Part shown: piece after piece, positions 50,812 to 60,479 of the stretch | How positions within the stretch are numbered: the first letter of the stretch is position 1 | Layout of the letters: each line of letters starts with the position of its first letter | NCBI RefSeq assembly: GCF_000378145.1 | Contig: NZ_KB899277.1 | Location: 582,561-646,560, forward strand | Direction of reading: 5' to 3' | DNA from: Saccharibacillus kuerlensis DSM 22868 | GTDB lineage: Bacteria; Bacillota; Bacilli; Paenibacillales; Paenibacillaceae | Length of the DNA stretch: 64,000 nt | Program-made: the position numbers and the translations under genes | The notes under the pieces: generated by a model | Databases searched by the model: none | The model's input: the letters and a program-made list of their open reading frames with translations, nothing else | Told to the model about the DNA's origin: nothing

Positions 50812-53800
50812 TTATACAAAAATTTCAACAATATTGATTTCTTTTACAGCGGCAGCTTCAAACTCGGCCCGCCTGATGCGTACTCCGCCTTCGCGATAGC
50901 GATTGTCTCCGGCTCTTTCGCCGATCTCTTGACCGTTAAGCTTTACCATTCCGGACTTCCCGGTACCGATCCGGTATACAAAGGTCGCCGGAGTACCGCC
51001 ATAGCTAAAATCGAAGTGCACTCCATTCAGTGAATCCGGCAGTACCGGATCGACGATCAGATCGCCGCCCTCCTGACGAATGCCCAGTACACTGCCGATC
51101 AGTTGGTTCATGTAGATCCCCGGGCCGCTGGAATAGATTCTCCATCCTCCCTTGACCGCAGCTTTCCCGCTTTTCAATTCGCCGAAGCGCTCCTGCGCTT
51201 CGTAACGGTTGTTGAACTTGCCATCCGAGCTGCTGAAATAGGCATTGCTCTGTCGCAGCTCCGCATTGGGCACAACGTCCTTAATGCCGACCGGATTAAT
51301 CATCGCCAATCCATTCCAGGTCTCGTCCGTCCGGCCCAACTTTGCCATCGCTTCGACATAACGGATATGAGCATGCACATACTGAAGCCCAATTTCCCTG
51401 CCAAAATTCGAAGCCTGCTCGGCACGTTTGAAATGTGTGCTTACGCCGCCTTCGTACTGTGCGGGACGATTCATCAAACGTACGCCATCCGGACAGAAAA
51501 ATTCGCGTTTGATCAGCTCATAGTGCGACTTCGCCTGCTCCGGTTCGAGCAGTTCGGCGATCATGCTGCGTGTCATCGGCAGCAGACGGTAAGCGATCCC
51601 CGTTTCCTTGTCGCTTGGATGCAGCATCGCTTTGGGCTTGTCGGCTTCTTCCATATAGACGAAGCCCGGAATGACATCCGTATTCAGCATATAGCGGCCA
51701 AAGTCGGCGCGAATCCCCTCCGCAAGTTGAGCCAATTCTTCTGCAAACGCAGCATCCTTCTCCCGAATGGCACCGGACAGCACATTTACAGCCTGGTAGG
51801 TCAGCGCAACCGTCCAACTGCTAACCATGTACTGCTTGAGCTGTGCATTTGCCGGCTGAAGCGTATCGTCCCAATCGCCGTCTCCGTAGGAAGACAGGAA
51901 CGTATCGTGCAGGAAGTGCTCTTTAATATAGGAAATTTCTTTTTTGGCATGATCCAGCACCGTAAACTCTTTCTTCGTAAATCCAAATTCATGCTTAACG
52001 GTGTACGGGACTTTTTCATCCAGAATGCTGAAGTCGCGTGTCGTTTTCAAATAATCGGCCAGAACTTTAAGCGGCCAGACGATAATGTCTCCATGGCTCT
52101 CCTCCTGCTGAATCGCAAAGTAGTTGTCGAACATGAACCACTGCGGCCATGCACCGTCGTCTTCGTATTGATGCGAATACACGGTCTTTAGAATGTCTTT
52201 GACCTGTCCATATTTCTGCGTGGCCATAAAGTATTCGACCGGGCCTTGGCAAACGTCGCGCGTTCCCCAAGCCGCACCGCCATACTGTTCAAGACCGTGC
52301 GGAGAGGAATAGTGAACGAGCATATTGTGCGTGTACCACCAGGCGAGCGCATTGACTTTGAACAGCTCCCCACCGGTACCGCTTCCGCTCTTCGAGAGGC
52401 GGAATCCGTTCATGACATCCCGGTAAAATTCGCGGTATTTGACGATTTCGTCTTCCAGGGAACGTTGGACAAAAGGAATGTCGGCTCCGTCCAGCAGTCC
52501 CTGAATCGTCATCGTCCATTCCGTGCTCGGTTCAACCGTCAGCGTCACCAAGGAAGCGTCGCCGGAAAGAATACCGTTTGCCAGTATCGACTCGTCGCCG
52601 ACCGATACTTTTGCGCCGTCTACTTTCAAGCGGTACGCCAGTTCCGGATAAGCATTCGCACTCAGCGAAGCCGAATCGGCCGTAAATGTCAGAACGCCGG
52701 CTTGTTCGGTCATATGCAGCGGGAATTCAAATTCATTTACATTCATTGTGATCTGCGTCGTGACCAAATAACGGTACGCCCTACCGCTCTTCGAGCGGAC
52801 CGTCAAGCGCACTTCAGGACTATCGACAGTTGTGTAAGTCGTGACGAAAATCGTTTCTCTTTCCGTCTTGTACGTCCAGCGCGCGTAATTGAAGCCGATC
52901 TCGAACAGCGACGGCATCGTCAGCAGACGGTATACCCCGTCCATTTCAATGTAAACACGCTGTCCGGCCGTTTTTGGAATATTCAGCGCATTGCGCGCAT
53001 TACTCATCATTTTATTGAAGTTAGTGTTGCCGAGTACAAGCTGCGAATTGAATATGCCGTACATGTATGCGGTTGTCGCCATTACCGGTACACCAAACGT
53101 CACATTACCGCCGCTCATCAGGATATGGCCGTGCGGACGCTCGACAAGCCGTTCTTTTTCCTTCAATACAATATGTTCGTAAGTATCCGTGAAAAAGGCC
53201 AGCAGTTTGCCGTTCTCCCGCTCTTCCTGATAGCGCTCCGGAAACTGCTCCGCAACTTCTGCTTCCGTCAAATCCAGCGTTTGCAGCGGTTCGCCGATAT
53301 GGGCTTTGAGCGACACTTCAGGCAGTGCTTGCAGCTTCCCGATAGGCTCCGCTTCGTAAGCTTCCCAGGCTGTCTGAATCTCGTCCGCAAACTGAAGCGC
53401 TGTAATCGCTGAAGGATGATCCCCACGGTACAAACCATAGAAAACAAAACGTTCTTCACCGCTCAGTGTTACCATTTCCGATTGAAGCGCCGTGTAGGCG
53501 AACTCGTATTGGTAGACTTCGTTTGCCAGCTGGCTGCGGCCGAGCGACTCCGGCACGTTACTTTCCTTGTAGGACTGGCCGAAAAACTGGAAGCCGTCGG
53601 TCGAGTAACCGGAAGCGCGCGTCAGCGAGCCCTGCTGCATATAAGGAAATGTTCCGCCCTGCGGTTGATTCTGACGGGAACAGACGACATAGCCCTTATG
53701 CTTGTCTTCGAAAACTGCATGATCGATATACTGCGACAAGTAAGCTTCGTTGCTGCGTACCGCACCGGGCTCGGCATTCCCTATATCTTGACCGTATACG

Positions 53801-54165
53801 ATGTCGATGCTGACGCCTTCACCGCGTGTCTTTACATCCCAGAACCATACATCCTGTTCCGTTACCGCGAATGTCACTGTATACTCGATGTTTTCCGCGC
53901 GTCCTTCCCAGACGATACGCTGATTGCCGCGGCTCACTTTGCTCCCGGAACGAATACCGATCAGCGGGTAAAAGGAAATTCCGGACTCTCTGTGAATACG
54001 CAGGTACAGATTGTTCAGCGAACCGTCGAGTGGAGAAGACAACAGCTGGTTCAGCATCGTACTGCCGCCCAGCGCCTGATACAGGTCGCCGCTCGGCCAG
54101 AAAGTAAAGTTCAGGCTTCCGGCCTGTACGCTGAATTTCAAGTTCGGATTTGCTATGGTCGTCAT
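50812..54165 (-). CDS. GH94-related beta-1,2-oligoglucan phosphorylase (SOGP-like)
   Basis: A 1117-residue cytosolic protein without signal peptide. The N-terminal half is a beta-rich glycosyltransferase-36-like region; the C-terminal half is an (alpha/alpha)6 barrel with AWWYTHNMLVHYSSPHGLEQYGGAAWGTRDVCQGP and the catalytic block DGDWDDTLQP (~residue 760). Length, lack of signal peptide and gene order fit 1,2-beta-oligoglucan phosphorylase of Listeria innocua. That enzyme uses phosphate to release glucose-1-phosphate from sophoro-oligosaccharides. ATG 54165 has AGGAG upstream; a GTG four codons earlier overlaps that site. A different beta-glucan phosphorylase activity is possible; the cluster makes beta-1,2 most likely. 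Confidence 0.82.
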   Translation of the reverse strand: MTTIANPNLKFSVQAGSLNFTFWPSGDLYQALGGSTMLNQLLSSPLDGSLNNLYLRIHRESGISFYPLIGIRSGSKVSRGNQRIVWEGRAENIEYTVTFAVTEQDVWFWDVKTRGEGVSIDIVYGQDIGNAEPGAVRSNEAYLSQYIDHAVFEDKHKGYVVCSRQNQPQGGTFPYMQQGSLTRASGYSTDGFQFFGQSYKESNVPESLGRSQLANEVYQYEFAYTALQSEMVTLSGEERFVFYGLYRGDHPSAITALQFADEIQTAWEAYEAEPIGKLQALPEVSLKAHIGEPLQTLDLTEAEVAEQFPERYQEERENGKLLAFFTDTYEHIVLKEKERLVERPHGHILMSGGNVTFGVPVMATTAYMYGIFNSQLVLGNTNFNKMMSNARNALNIPKTAGQRVYIEMDGVYRLLTMPSLFEIGFNYARWTYKTERETIFVTTYTTVDSPEVRLTVRSKSGRAYRYLVTTQITMNVNEFEFPLHMTEQAGVLTFTADSASLSANAYPELAYRLKVDGAKVSVGDESILANGILSGDASLVTLTVEPSTEWTMTIQGLLDGADIPFVQRSLEDEIVKYREFYRDVMNGFRLSKSGSGTGGELFKVNALAWWYTHNMLVHYSSPHGLEQYGGAAWGTRDVCQGPVEYFMATQKYGQVKDILKTVYSHQYEDDGAWPQWFMFDNYFAIQQEESHGDIIVWPLKVLADYLKTTRDFSILDEKVPYTVKHEFGFTKKEFTVLDHAKKEISYIKEHFLHDTFLSSYGDGDWDDTLQPANAQLKQYMVSSWTVALTYQAVNVLSGAIREKDAAFAEELAQLAEGIRADFGRYMLNTDVIPGFVYMEEADKPKAMLHPSDKETGIAYRLLPMTRSMIAELLEPEQAKSHYELIKREFFCPDGVRLMNRPAQYEGGVSTHFKRAEQASNFGREIGLQYVHAHIRYVEAMAKLGRTDETWNGLAMINPVGIKDVVPNAELRQSNAYFSSSDGKFNNRYEAQERFGELKSGKAAVKGGWRIYSSGPGIYMNQLIGSVLGIRQEGGDLIVDPVLPDSLNGVHFDFSYGGTPATFVYRIGTGKSGMVKLNGQEIGERAGDNRYREGGVRIRRAEFEAAAVKEINIVEIFV

Positions 54166-54234
54166 AAATGCATTCACTCCTATTTCAATCAGTTTGTGAT
54201 CGCCTTGAATGGTTTAGCATGATGGGTCATCGCT

Positions 54235-56394
54235 TCAAACCAATCTGAAAAAATCGTTCAACGTATCCCTGCTGCTGCGGCCGACAAAAACTTCAAATTG
54301 TCCGGGATCGCTCCTGAAGCTTAAGTCCGAATGGTGATACCGCAGCTGCTCTTCGTTTAGAGTGAATACGGCGGTGCCGCGTTCGCCCGGAGCAAGCTCC
54401 AGTTTGACGAAACTTTTCAGCTCGCGCACCGGACGCACTACGTCGCCCGCGATATCGCGGACATACAGCTGTACCGTTTCTGTTCCCGTCCGATCTCCCG
54501 TATTGGTTACATTTACGCTGATGACAATCGGAGAATCTGTCGTCATTTTCTTCGAAGAAAGCTTCAAATCATCGTAGTCGAATGTTGTATACGATAAGCC
54601 GAAGCCGAAAGGCAGCAGCGGTTCGTTCGGAGCATCCAGATACTGCGATACGTAGCGCACTTGGGCATCGGGAGCTCCTTTGGGGCGACCGGTATTGAAG
54701 GGGTTGTAATATACCGGTACCTGACCAACAGAGTACGGAAACGACATCGTTAGCCGCGCCGATGGATTGACGGCACCGATCAGAATGTCGGCTACCGCAG
54801 CCCCGCCTTCGCTGCCCGGGAACCAGGCTTCGACGACCGCACCGACTTGGTCGTATACGCCGTGCAGATCGAGCGGGCGCCCGTTGAACAGAACGGCCGC
54901 AGTCGGCTTGCCCATCTCCGCGATGCGGGCTGTGAGTTCAAGCTGGATTCCCGGCAGACGAATATCTGTCCGGCACCCGGCTTCGCCGCTCATCTCTGAC
55001 GCTTCGCCGAGCGCCAATACAATCACATCGGCGGAAGCCGCGGCTTCCAGCGCTTCGCGCAGCTGTTCTTCCGTGCCTTCTTCGATGCCGCAGCCTTCTG
55101 CTATATTTAGGCTGCCGCGGAGCCTCTCGGTCAATGCGTCGTTCAGCTTCACGGCGTCTTCGGTCGATCCGCTCCACGACCAGGGACCCAGGAGATCTCC
55201 GCTTTGAGCGAATGGACCGATCAGGACCACGCGAGCGTCCGGATTAAGGGGCAGCACTCCTTCATTTTTCAGCAGTACGGTCGACTTGGCCGCCAACTCG
55301 TAAGCTGCTGCACGATGCTCCGGGCTGAATACGATTTCTGTCTCGCGCTTGGGGCTTGCTCCCCGGTACGGGTTGTCGAACAATCCCAGCTTGTTCTTAA
55401 GCTGCAAAATGCGAAGCACAGCTTCGTCGATCAGCCCCTCGTCCACGCGTCTGCTGCGCACCAATTCCGGCAGCTCATGCACGTAGCAGGCGGTCATCAT
55501 TTCGATATCCACTCCTGCCCGAATCGCACGATAAGCCGCTTCGCGCTCATCCTCCGCTGCCCCGTGCGGGATCAATTCCTTGACGGCACCCCAATCGGAG
55601 ATCAATACACCTTCGAAGCCCCATTCTTCGCGCAGCAGGCTGCGCATCAGCTTTTCGTTGGCACTGGCCGGTATGCCGTCGACCGTGTTGAACGAGGTCA
55701 TGACCATCTCGCAGCCTTCTTCCAGTGCGGCTTGGTAAGCGGGCAGGTAATACTCGCGAAGCTGGCGTTCGGAGAGATCGACCGTGTTGTAGTCACGGCC
55801 GGCTTCCGATGCTCCGTAAGCGGCAAAATGCTTGACACAGGCTGCGACCCGCTCGGTCTCTTTCGTCAGATCCTTGCCCTGAAAACCATGGACAAAAGCC
55901 CGGGCGAACAAGCTGTTCAGATACGGATCTTCGCCTGTCGACTCCATTACACGGCCCCAGCGCGGATCGCGCACCAGATCGACCATTGGCGCGAAGGTTA
56001 CGTGCACACCGGAGACGGCCGCCTCGCGTGCTGCAATTTCCGCGCTTTTCTCGGCCAGCTCCGTATCCCAGGAGCAGCCGATCGCAAGCGGTACGGGAAA
56101 AATCGTTTTGAATCCGTGTACAATGTCCGCCATAAACAGCAGCGGGATGCCATGCGGATTTTTTTGCAAATGTGCCTTCTGTACGGCGATCGCTCCGGCA
56201 GCTCCCGCATAGCCAAGAATGGAGCCGCTGCTCGCAACCGTCTCTTCCGTAATTCCCATTGCTTCAAGAGGGCCGGTAATCTGACCACCTTTGTCCGCTC
56301 CTTCGTAGAAGGGGGCAGCAAGTTGAATCAGTTGGGCGACTTTCGCTTCGAGCGTCATCGCGCCGAGCAGGTCGAGAAGCTGCTGATTGTCCAT
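54235..56394 (-). CDS. GH3 beta-glucosidase
   Basis: A 719-residue glycoside hydrolase: TIM barrel with MADIVHGFKTIFPVPLAIGCSWD (~88-110), KHF(A)AYG (~188-194), nucleophile Asp267 in LISDWGA, then the alpha/beta sandwich and a fibronectin-III-like C-terminal domain (~600-719). No signal peptide, so it acts on imported sugars. In the Listeria cluster the matching enzyme splits sophorose and longer beta-1,2-glucosides. GGAGG fits the ATG. The phosphorylase gene follows after 69 bases. Confidence 0.92.
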   Translation of the reverse strand: MDNQQLLDLLGAMTLEAKVAQLIQLAAPFYEGADKGGQITGPLEAMGITEETVASSGSILGYAGAAGAIAVQKAHLQKNPHGIPLLFMADIVHGFKTIFPVPLAIGCSWDTELAEKSAEIAAREAAVSGVHVTFAPMVDLVRDPRWGRVMESTGEDPYLNSLFARAFVHGFQGKDLTKETERVAACVKHFAAYGASEAGRDYNTVDLSERQLREYYLPAYQAALEEGCEMVMTSFNTVDGIPASANEKLMRSLLREEWGFEGVLISDWGAVKELIPHGAAEDEREAAYRAIRAGVDIEMMTACYVHELPELVRSRRVDEGLIDEAVLRILQLKNKLGLFDNPYRGASPKRETEIVFSPEHRAAAYELAAKSTVLLKNEGVLPLNPDARVVLIGPFAQSGDLLGPWSWSGSTEDAVKLNDALTERLRGSLNIAEGCGIEEGTEEQLREALEAAASADVIVLALGEASEMSGEAGCRTDIRLPGIQLELTARIAEMGKPTAAVLFNGRPLDLHGVYDQVGAVVEAWFPGSEGGAAVADILIGAVNPSARLTMSFPYSVGQVPVYYNPFNTGRPKGAPDAQVRYVSQYLDAPNEPLLPFGFGLSYTTFDYDDLKLSSKKMTTDSPIVISVNVTNTGDRTGTETVQLYVRDIAGDVVRPVRELKSFVKLELAPGERGTAVFTLNEEQLRYHHSDLSFRSDPGQFEVFVGRSSRDTLNDFFRLV

Positions 56395-56722
56395 AACGAG
56401 TCCTCCAAGCTTTAAAATTCAAGTATATGTTCAATTCATTTTCTTCAACTAATTTTTAATAAAGTTCAGGTTGAAAAGCTTGAAAATGCCGGTTGGCTTT
56501 CTCCTTGTTTCAGGATTTTGCACAATTGTCGGGAATATAAGGTTTAGGAATCAATTATGCAAATTCCTCATTTAGAAAATAAACCGATGCTGATTGATAC
56601 CGGCCATAAAGAAGAGAAACCCGGTTCGTGCGGAAGTTCCGCGCGCACCGGGTTTGGCATACGGCCGGGCCTGTAGGCAGGGTACCGTCCAGACCCGGGT
56701 TTACGAATGAGGAATGACGCTT
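56395..56722. other. Intergenic region between binding-protein and GH3 genes
   Basis: Holds the stem-loop 56617-56655. The remainder is AT-rich and shows only the GH3 ribosome binding site. Confidence 0.6.
56617..56655 (-). terminator. Strong stem-loop after the sugar-binding-protein gene
   Basis: AAACCCGGT pairs with ACCGGGTTT, continued inward by GCGGAA/TTCCGC. On the minus strand CTCTTCTTT follows. It may be a partial terminator favouring the importer, or protect its mRNA. Confidence 0.6.
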
Positions 56723-58336
56723 TTACTGCGCAAATTCGTTGTTCAGCTCTTCGATGACCGGCTGTACCAGCGACTGCTTGCTTTCCACCCATTTTTTCCA
56801 ATTCTCCTCAAGGTCTCCCGCTTGGAGAATCAGGTTCGCGTATTCGGTCGCATAATCGAAGTTCGCCTGATCTTTCGATCTGGACGTGTACAGCTGGAAG
56901 TCCCAATCATAGACAGCCATTTCTCCGCCTTCGGTACTCAGTGCCGCTTTCTCTTTGTACAGTTCAACCGAACGATCGCGGAATTCTTTTTTAATCGAAG
57001 GATTGATGACACTGAAGTCGTCTCCTAGGACATAGAGACCTTCGAAGCGGCCCGGATATTTGTCTTCCAGCGTTGTACCTTCCGGCAGCAGGCTCACAAG
57101 CTCGCCATTTTCTTCCTTCCAGTCTTCGCCTTCAAAGCCCAAATTCAGAATGCGCTGCGCCTCTTCCGATACGGAATATTCGATCATATCCATGATGCGT
57201 TCGAATTTCTCCTGAGAAATATCCGGAGAGAATACAAGCGACGACCAGAAGTTAACCTGCTCTAGATTGCGATATTTGCCGTCTTCGCCCAGAATCAGCG
57301 CTTCATGTACCACTTCGCTGCTGTCCAGGTCGAGGTTCTTTTTCATTGCATTGTCCATATCTTGTCTGTAGGAAGCCAAGCCGCCCAGACCCGCAATTGC
57401 GGAAATTCCCGTTACTTTGAATGCGTCGCCGCCTTCGCTATTTTTCCAAGTGTAGAATTCAGGATCCAACAGACCTTCTTTGTACGCCTGCTGCATCAAT
57501 TTCAGACCTGTCAATGTCGATTCATCGGCTGGACCCCAAGTATACTTGCCGTCCTCGCCTTTATAGAAAGCCGATTCCACGCGTGCATGTTCGTTGTTAG
57601 CCATTACGAAACCGGTCAGCAGATCCCCGGCGTTGAACGACATCGGAATCAAGCGGCTGCCGACTTTGCCCGGATCTTGTTCTTTAACCAGCTTCGCATA
57701 TTCCATCAGCTCGGTTACCGTATAAGCATCTTTCAATTCAAACCCTACCGCTTCTGCCCAGTCTTTGCGCAGTGCGATAACGCCGATTTGGTTCAGCAGC
57801 GGATCGGCCGGTTGGTTTTGGAAGTAGACCGGTTTAGGCAGTACGTAAGTTCCGCCCACTTTTTCTTCCAGACGCTCGCCGAGACCTGTGGAAGCATAAG
57901 CTTTAGCCGTTTCGGGCCAACGCTCTTTCCAATCATCCGGGAACTTGTAGAACAATCCCTGATCGATGTACTTCACTGCGTCACCTTGAACGTAGTTCCA
58001 ACTTGCAAAATCCGTCATCTCGCCGGAGTTGATCCACAGACGCATTTTCTCCGGCCATGAATCCCAGTCAATGTAGTTGTAATCCCAAGTAATATTGAAT
58101 TTGTCGGTAAAGTATTTGTGGAACTTGTCGTTCATATCGGCCTTGGACGGATCGGTTACGCTGGCATACGAGATGGTCAAATTATTTTTGTACGTACCAT
58201 CCTCGTTTTTCTCGTCCGCAGTTCCCGCTGCCGACTCGCTCGAACCGCCGCCCGAGCAGGCTGTCACCAGCACCATCATTACAGACAATGCAAGAAGAAA
58301 AAGCGCCTTGACCGAAAACATTTTGTTCACTTTCAT
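56723..58336 (-). CDS. Oligosaccharide ABC transporter substrate-binding lipoprotein
   Basis: A 537-residue lipoprotein; signal peptide with lipobox VTAC (Cys ~27), then a Ser/Gly linker. The size and blocks (KYFTDKFNITWDYNYIDWDSWPEKMRLWINSG; VIALRKDWAEAVGF; IMDMIEYSVSEEAQRILNLG) put it with the large LplA/YtcQ-type binding proteins. By position it corresponds to the sophoro-oligosaccharide-binding protein of Listeria. ATG 58336 follows GGGGGT; an in-frame start 11 codons earlier lacks a site. It follows the two permeases. Confidence 0.88.
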   Translation of the reverse strand: MKVNKMFSVKALFLLALSVMMVLVTACSGGGSSESAAGTADEKNEDGTYKNNLTISYASVTDPSKADMNDKFHKYFTDKFNITWDYNYIDWDSWPEKMRLWINSGEMTDFASWNYVQGDAVKYIDQGLFYKFPDDWKERWPETAKAYASTGLGERLEEKVGGTYVLPKPVYFQNQPADPLLNQIGVIALRKDWAEAVGFELKDAYTVTELMEYAKLVKEQDPGKVGSRLIPMSFNAGDLLTGFVMANNEHARVESAFYKGEDGKYTWGPADESTLTGLKLMQQAYKEGLLDPEFYTWKNSEGGDAFKVTGISAIAGLGGLASYRQDMDNAMKKNLDLDSSEVVHEALILGEDGKYRNLEQVNFWSSLVFSPDISQEKFERIMDMIEYSVSEEAQRILNLGFEGEDWKEENGELVSLLPEGTTLEDKYPGRFEGLYVLGDDFSVINPSIKKEFRDRSVELYKEKAALSTEGGEMAVYDWDFQLYTSRSKDQANFDYATEYANLILQAGDLEENWKKWVESKQSLVQPVIEELNNEFAQ

Positions 58337-58421
58337 GTGTGTACCCCCATTTTCGTTTGGATTTTGCAAGCCCGATCTTTACCCCGTGTAAAACTTTGTA
58401 TCGTGTTGTTATATTGTATCT

Positions 58422-59330
58422 TCAGGTCTTGATAGCCCCTGTTAATACCCCTTTAGCGAAATGCTTCTGCAGCAGCGGGAAGAATGCCATGATCGGAATG
58501 ATCGTTACGAACACCGCTGCCATTTTCATGCCCGTCGAGAAGGACTGCGCCACACCTTGACCGACGCTTGTTGCGTTGGAGGCATTGGTTTGCGATTCGA
58601 CGATAATCGCCCGCAGCACGTTCTGCAGCGGAAGCTGCTCAGCTTTGCGAAGGAAGATCATCGCATCGTACCAGCTGTTCCAGAATGCCACGCCATAGAA
58701 CAGGGCAATCGTCGCCATAATTGGCGCGGCCAGCGGCAGTACGACGGAAACAAGAATTCTCCATTCGCCGGCACCGTCGAGTCTTGCCGATTCCATCAGC
58801 GATTCCGGCAGCCCTTGGAAGTAATTCATCATCAGAATCATATTGAATACACTGAAGCTTCCAGCCAAAATAACCGCCCACAGCGAACCAGTCAGATTAA
58901 GATCTCTCATAACCAGATACAGCGGCACGATGCCTCCATTGAAGATCATCGTGAACAGCACAAGGAAGAAAATCGGCTTTTTGCCCGGAAAGCTGGGACG
59001 ACTGAGACCGTAAGCCATGCTGACTGTAAGAAATAAACTTAATGGAAGACCGGCCGCCATCAGTTTGATCGTGTTCCAGTACCCCGTAATAATACTGCCG
59101 TCCGCGAACAGCGCTTTATAAGAAGCCAATGTCGGGTCTTTCGGCCACATGAGCAGCGGATTTTCCGCATATTCCCGCTGGGTTGCGAAAGAAATCATGA
59201 TCACGTTCCAGAAAGGAATCAGAATCGACAGCGCGCCGAGAGTCAGCACAATGAAGATGAAAATATCGAGTCCGGTTACTCTGTCTGTACTGAATTTGTT
59301 TTTTTTTGTTTTTCTCGCCAAAGTACTCAT
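58422..59330 (-). CDS. Sugar ABC transporter permease (LplC type)
   Basis: A 302-residue permease with six membrane segments and the EAA loop SLMESARLDGAGEWRILVSVVLPLAAPIMATIALF (~192-226). AAAGGAGA precedes the ATG. It pairs with the LplB-type permease encoded just upstream (18 bases). No ATPase gene is in the cluster, so a shared ATPase is expected. Confidence 0.92.
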   Translation of the reverse strand: MSTLARKTKKNKFSTDRVTGLDIFIFIVLTLGALSILIPFWNVIMISFATQREYAENPLLMWPKDPTLASYKALFADGSIITGYWNTIKLMAAGLPLSLFLTVSMAYGLSRPSFPGKKPIFFLVLFTMIFNGGIVPLYLVMRDLNLTGSLWAVILAGSFSVFNMILMMNYFQGLPESLMESARLDGAGEWRILVSVVLPLAAPIMATIALFYGVAFWNSWYDAMIFLRKAEQLPLQNVLRAIIVESQTNASNATSVGQGVAQSFSTGMKMAAVFVTIIPIMAFFPLLQKHFAKGVLTGAIKT

Positions 59331-59348
59331 GGATTGCGTTCTCCTTTC

Positions 59349-60308
59349 TTATCGGAACAGGCCGTCTCCACCCATCCACTTCGCCGCTCTATCGGCAAGC
59401 AGCAGCAGAATCATGTTCACAATGGAACGGAACAAGCTGACTGCAGTCGAGAACGAGAAGTCGGTCGAAGATTGGAACGTGATCCGGTAGATGTATACGT
59501 CGAGTACCTGCGATACATTCTGCGTTGCGGCATTCGCCAAGTTGAAGATCTGGTCGAAGCCGGAAGACATCAGTCCGCCTACCGACAGGATAAACATGAT
59601 GGTAACCGTCGGCATGATGTTCGGAAGCGTGACCCGGAACATCTGCTGCAGCCGGGTTGCGCCATCGATCTGCGCCGCCTCATACTGCTCTTGGTCGATC
59701 CCCGAGATGGCGGCCATGAATACGATCGCTCCCCAGCCGGTCGACTTCCAGATATCCGTTAGGATAATCATCGGATAGAAGTTCTGCTCCGAACCGAGGA
59801 AGTTGATTGTCGAAAATCCGAACAAAGCTAGGAAGCTGTTGACCAGGCCGTCATAGGCTAGAACGTTGATGATGATGCCCGATACAATAATCCAGGACAG
59901 GAAGTGCGGGAACGTGAACGCAGTTTGCAGCGCTTTTTTGTAACGTCGCATCCGCAGTTCGTTCAGCAGCAGCGCAAGCAAAATCGGAAACGGGAAGGTA
60001 ATGAACAGCTTGATAATGTTGATATAGAGAGTACGCCAGACCGCATCGGCAAACGCCGGATCGCGAAATACGTATTTGAAGTTCTCCATTCCGATCCATT
60101 CACTGCTCCAAATCCCGTCGTTGGCACGGTATTCCTTAAATGCCAGCGATAAACCGCCCATTGGCAGATAGGCAAACAGAAACAGCCAAATCAAGCCGGG
60201 AATGAGCAGGGTATAAGTCATTCTGTACTTCCAGATTTCGACGAACAGCCTTTTGAATTTTGATTCTTCCCCTTTGGACATGCCTGAGGACGCAGCTGTG
60301 GGTTTCAC
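59349..60308 (-). CDS. Sugar ABC transporter permease (LplB type)
   Basis: A 319-residue permease, first gene of the importer operon: basic N terminus, six membrane segments, PGLIWLFLFAYLPMGGLSLAFKEY near the start and the EAA loop EQYEAAQIDGATRLQQMFRVTLPNIMPTVTIMFIL. GTG 60308 is chosen because GAGGAG lies seven bases before it; the GTG five codons earlier overlaps that site. A LacI-type operator and a cre-like site lie 30-100 bases upstream. Confidence 0.9.
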   Translation of the reverse strand: MKPTAASSGMSKGEESKFKRLFVEIWKYRMTYTLLIPGLIWLFLFAYLPMGGLSLAFKEYRANDGIWSSEWIGMENFKYVFRDPAFADAVWRTLYINIIKLFITFPFPILLALLLNELRMRRYKKALQTAFTFPHFLSWIIVSGIIINVLAYDGLVNSFLALFGFSTINFLGSEQNFYPMIILTDIWKSTGWGAIVFMAAISGIDQEQYEAAQIDGATRLQQMFRVTLPNIMPTVTIMFILSVGGLMSSGFDQIFNLANAATQNVSQVLDVYIYRITFQSSTDFSFSTAVSLFRSIVNMILLLLADRAAKWMGGDGLFR

Positions 60309-60339
60309 ATGACATCTCCTCACTCTACTTAGGTTTGGT

Positions 60340-60405
60340 GAATCGTTTCGATTGACGTCAAATGAAAAGCCGTCATCGAACGGACGGTTTCAGCAAGCGC
60401 TTACT
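60340..60405. promoter_or_regulatory. LacI-type operator and cre-like site before the importer operon
   Basis: GAATCGTTTCGAT (60340-60352) contains the inverted repeat ATCG-TTT-CGAT. The identical 13-mer is found upstream of the LacI gene at 61615-61627. AGCAAGCGCTTACT (60392-60405) fits the CcpA cre consensus with one mismatch. Confidence 0.65.
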
Positions 60406-60479
60406 TATTTGAGTGGTCAAAAGAACGTACGGAACTTGCTTCAATCGCGTGGCTAATACTGTGCCCTGCTTGCGACTGA

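Noticed and set aside
52246..53412. 388-codon ORF antisense to the phosphorylase
   Set aside because: Shadow of the GH94-related gene; composition rich in Arg, Phe and Cys, no motifs.
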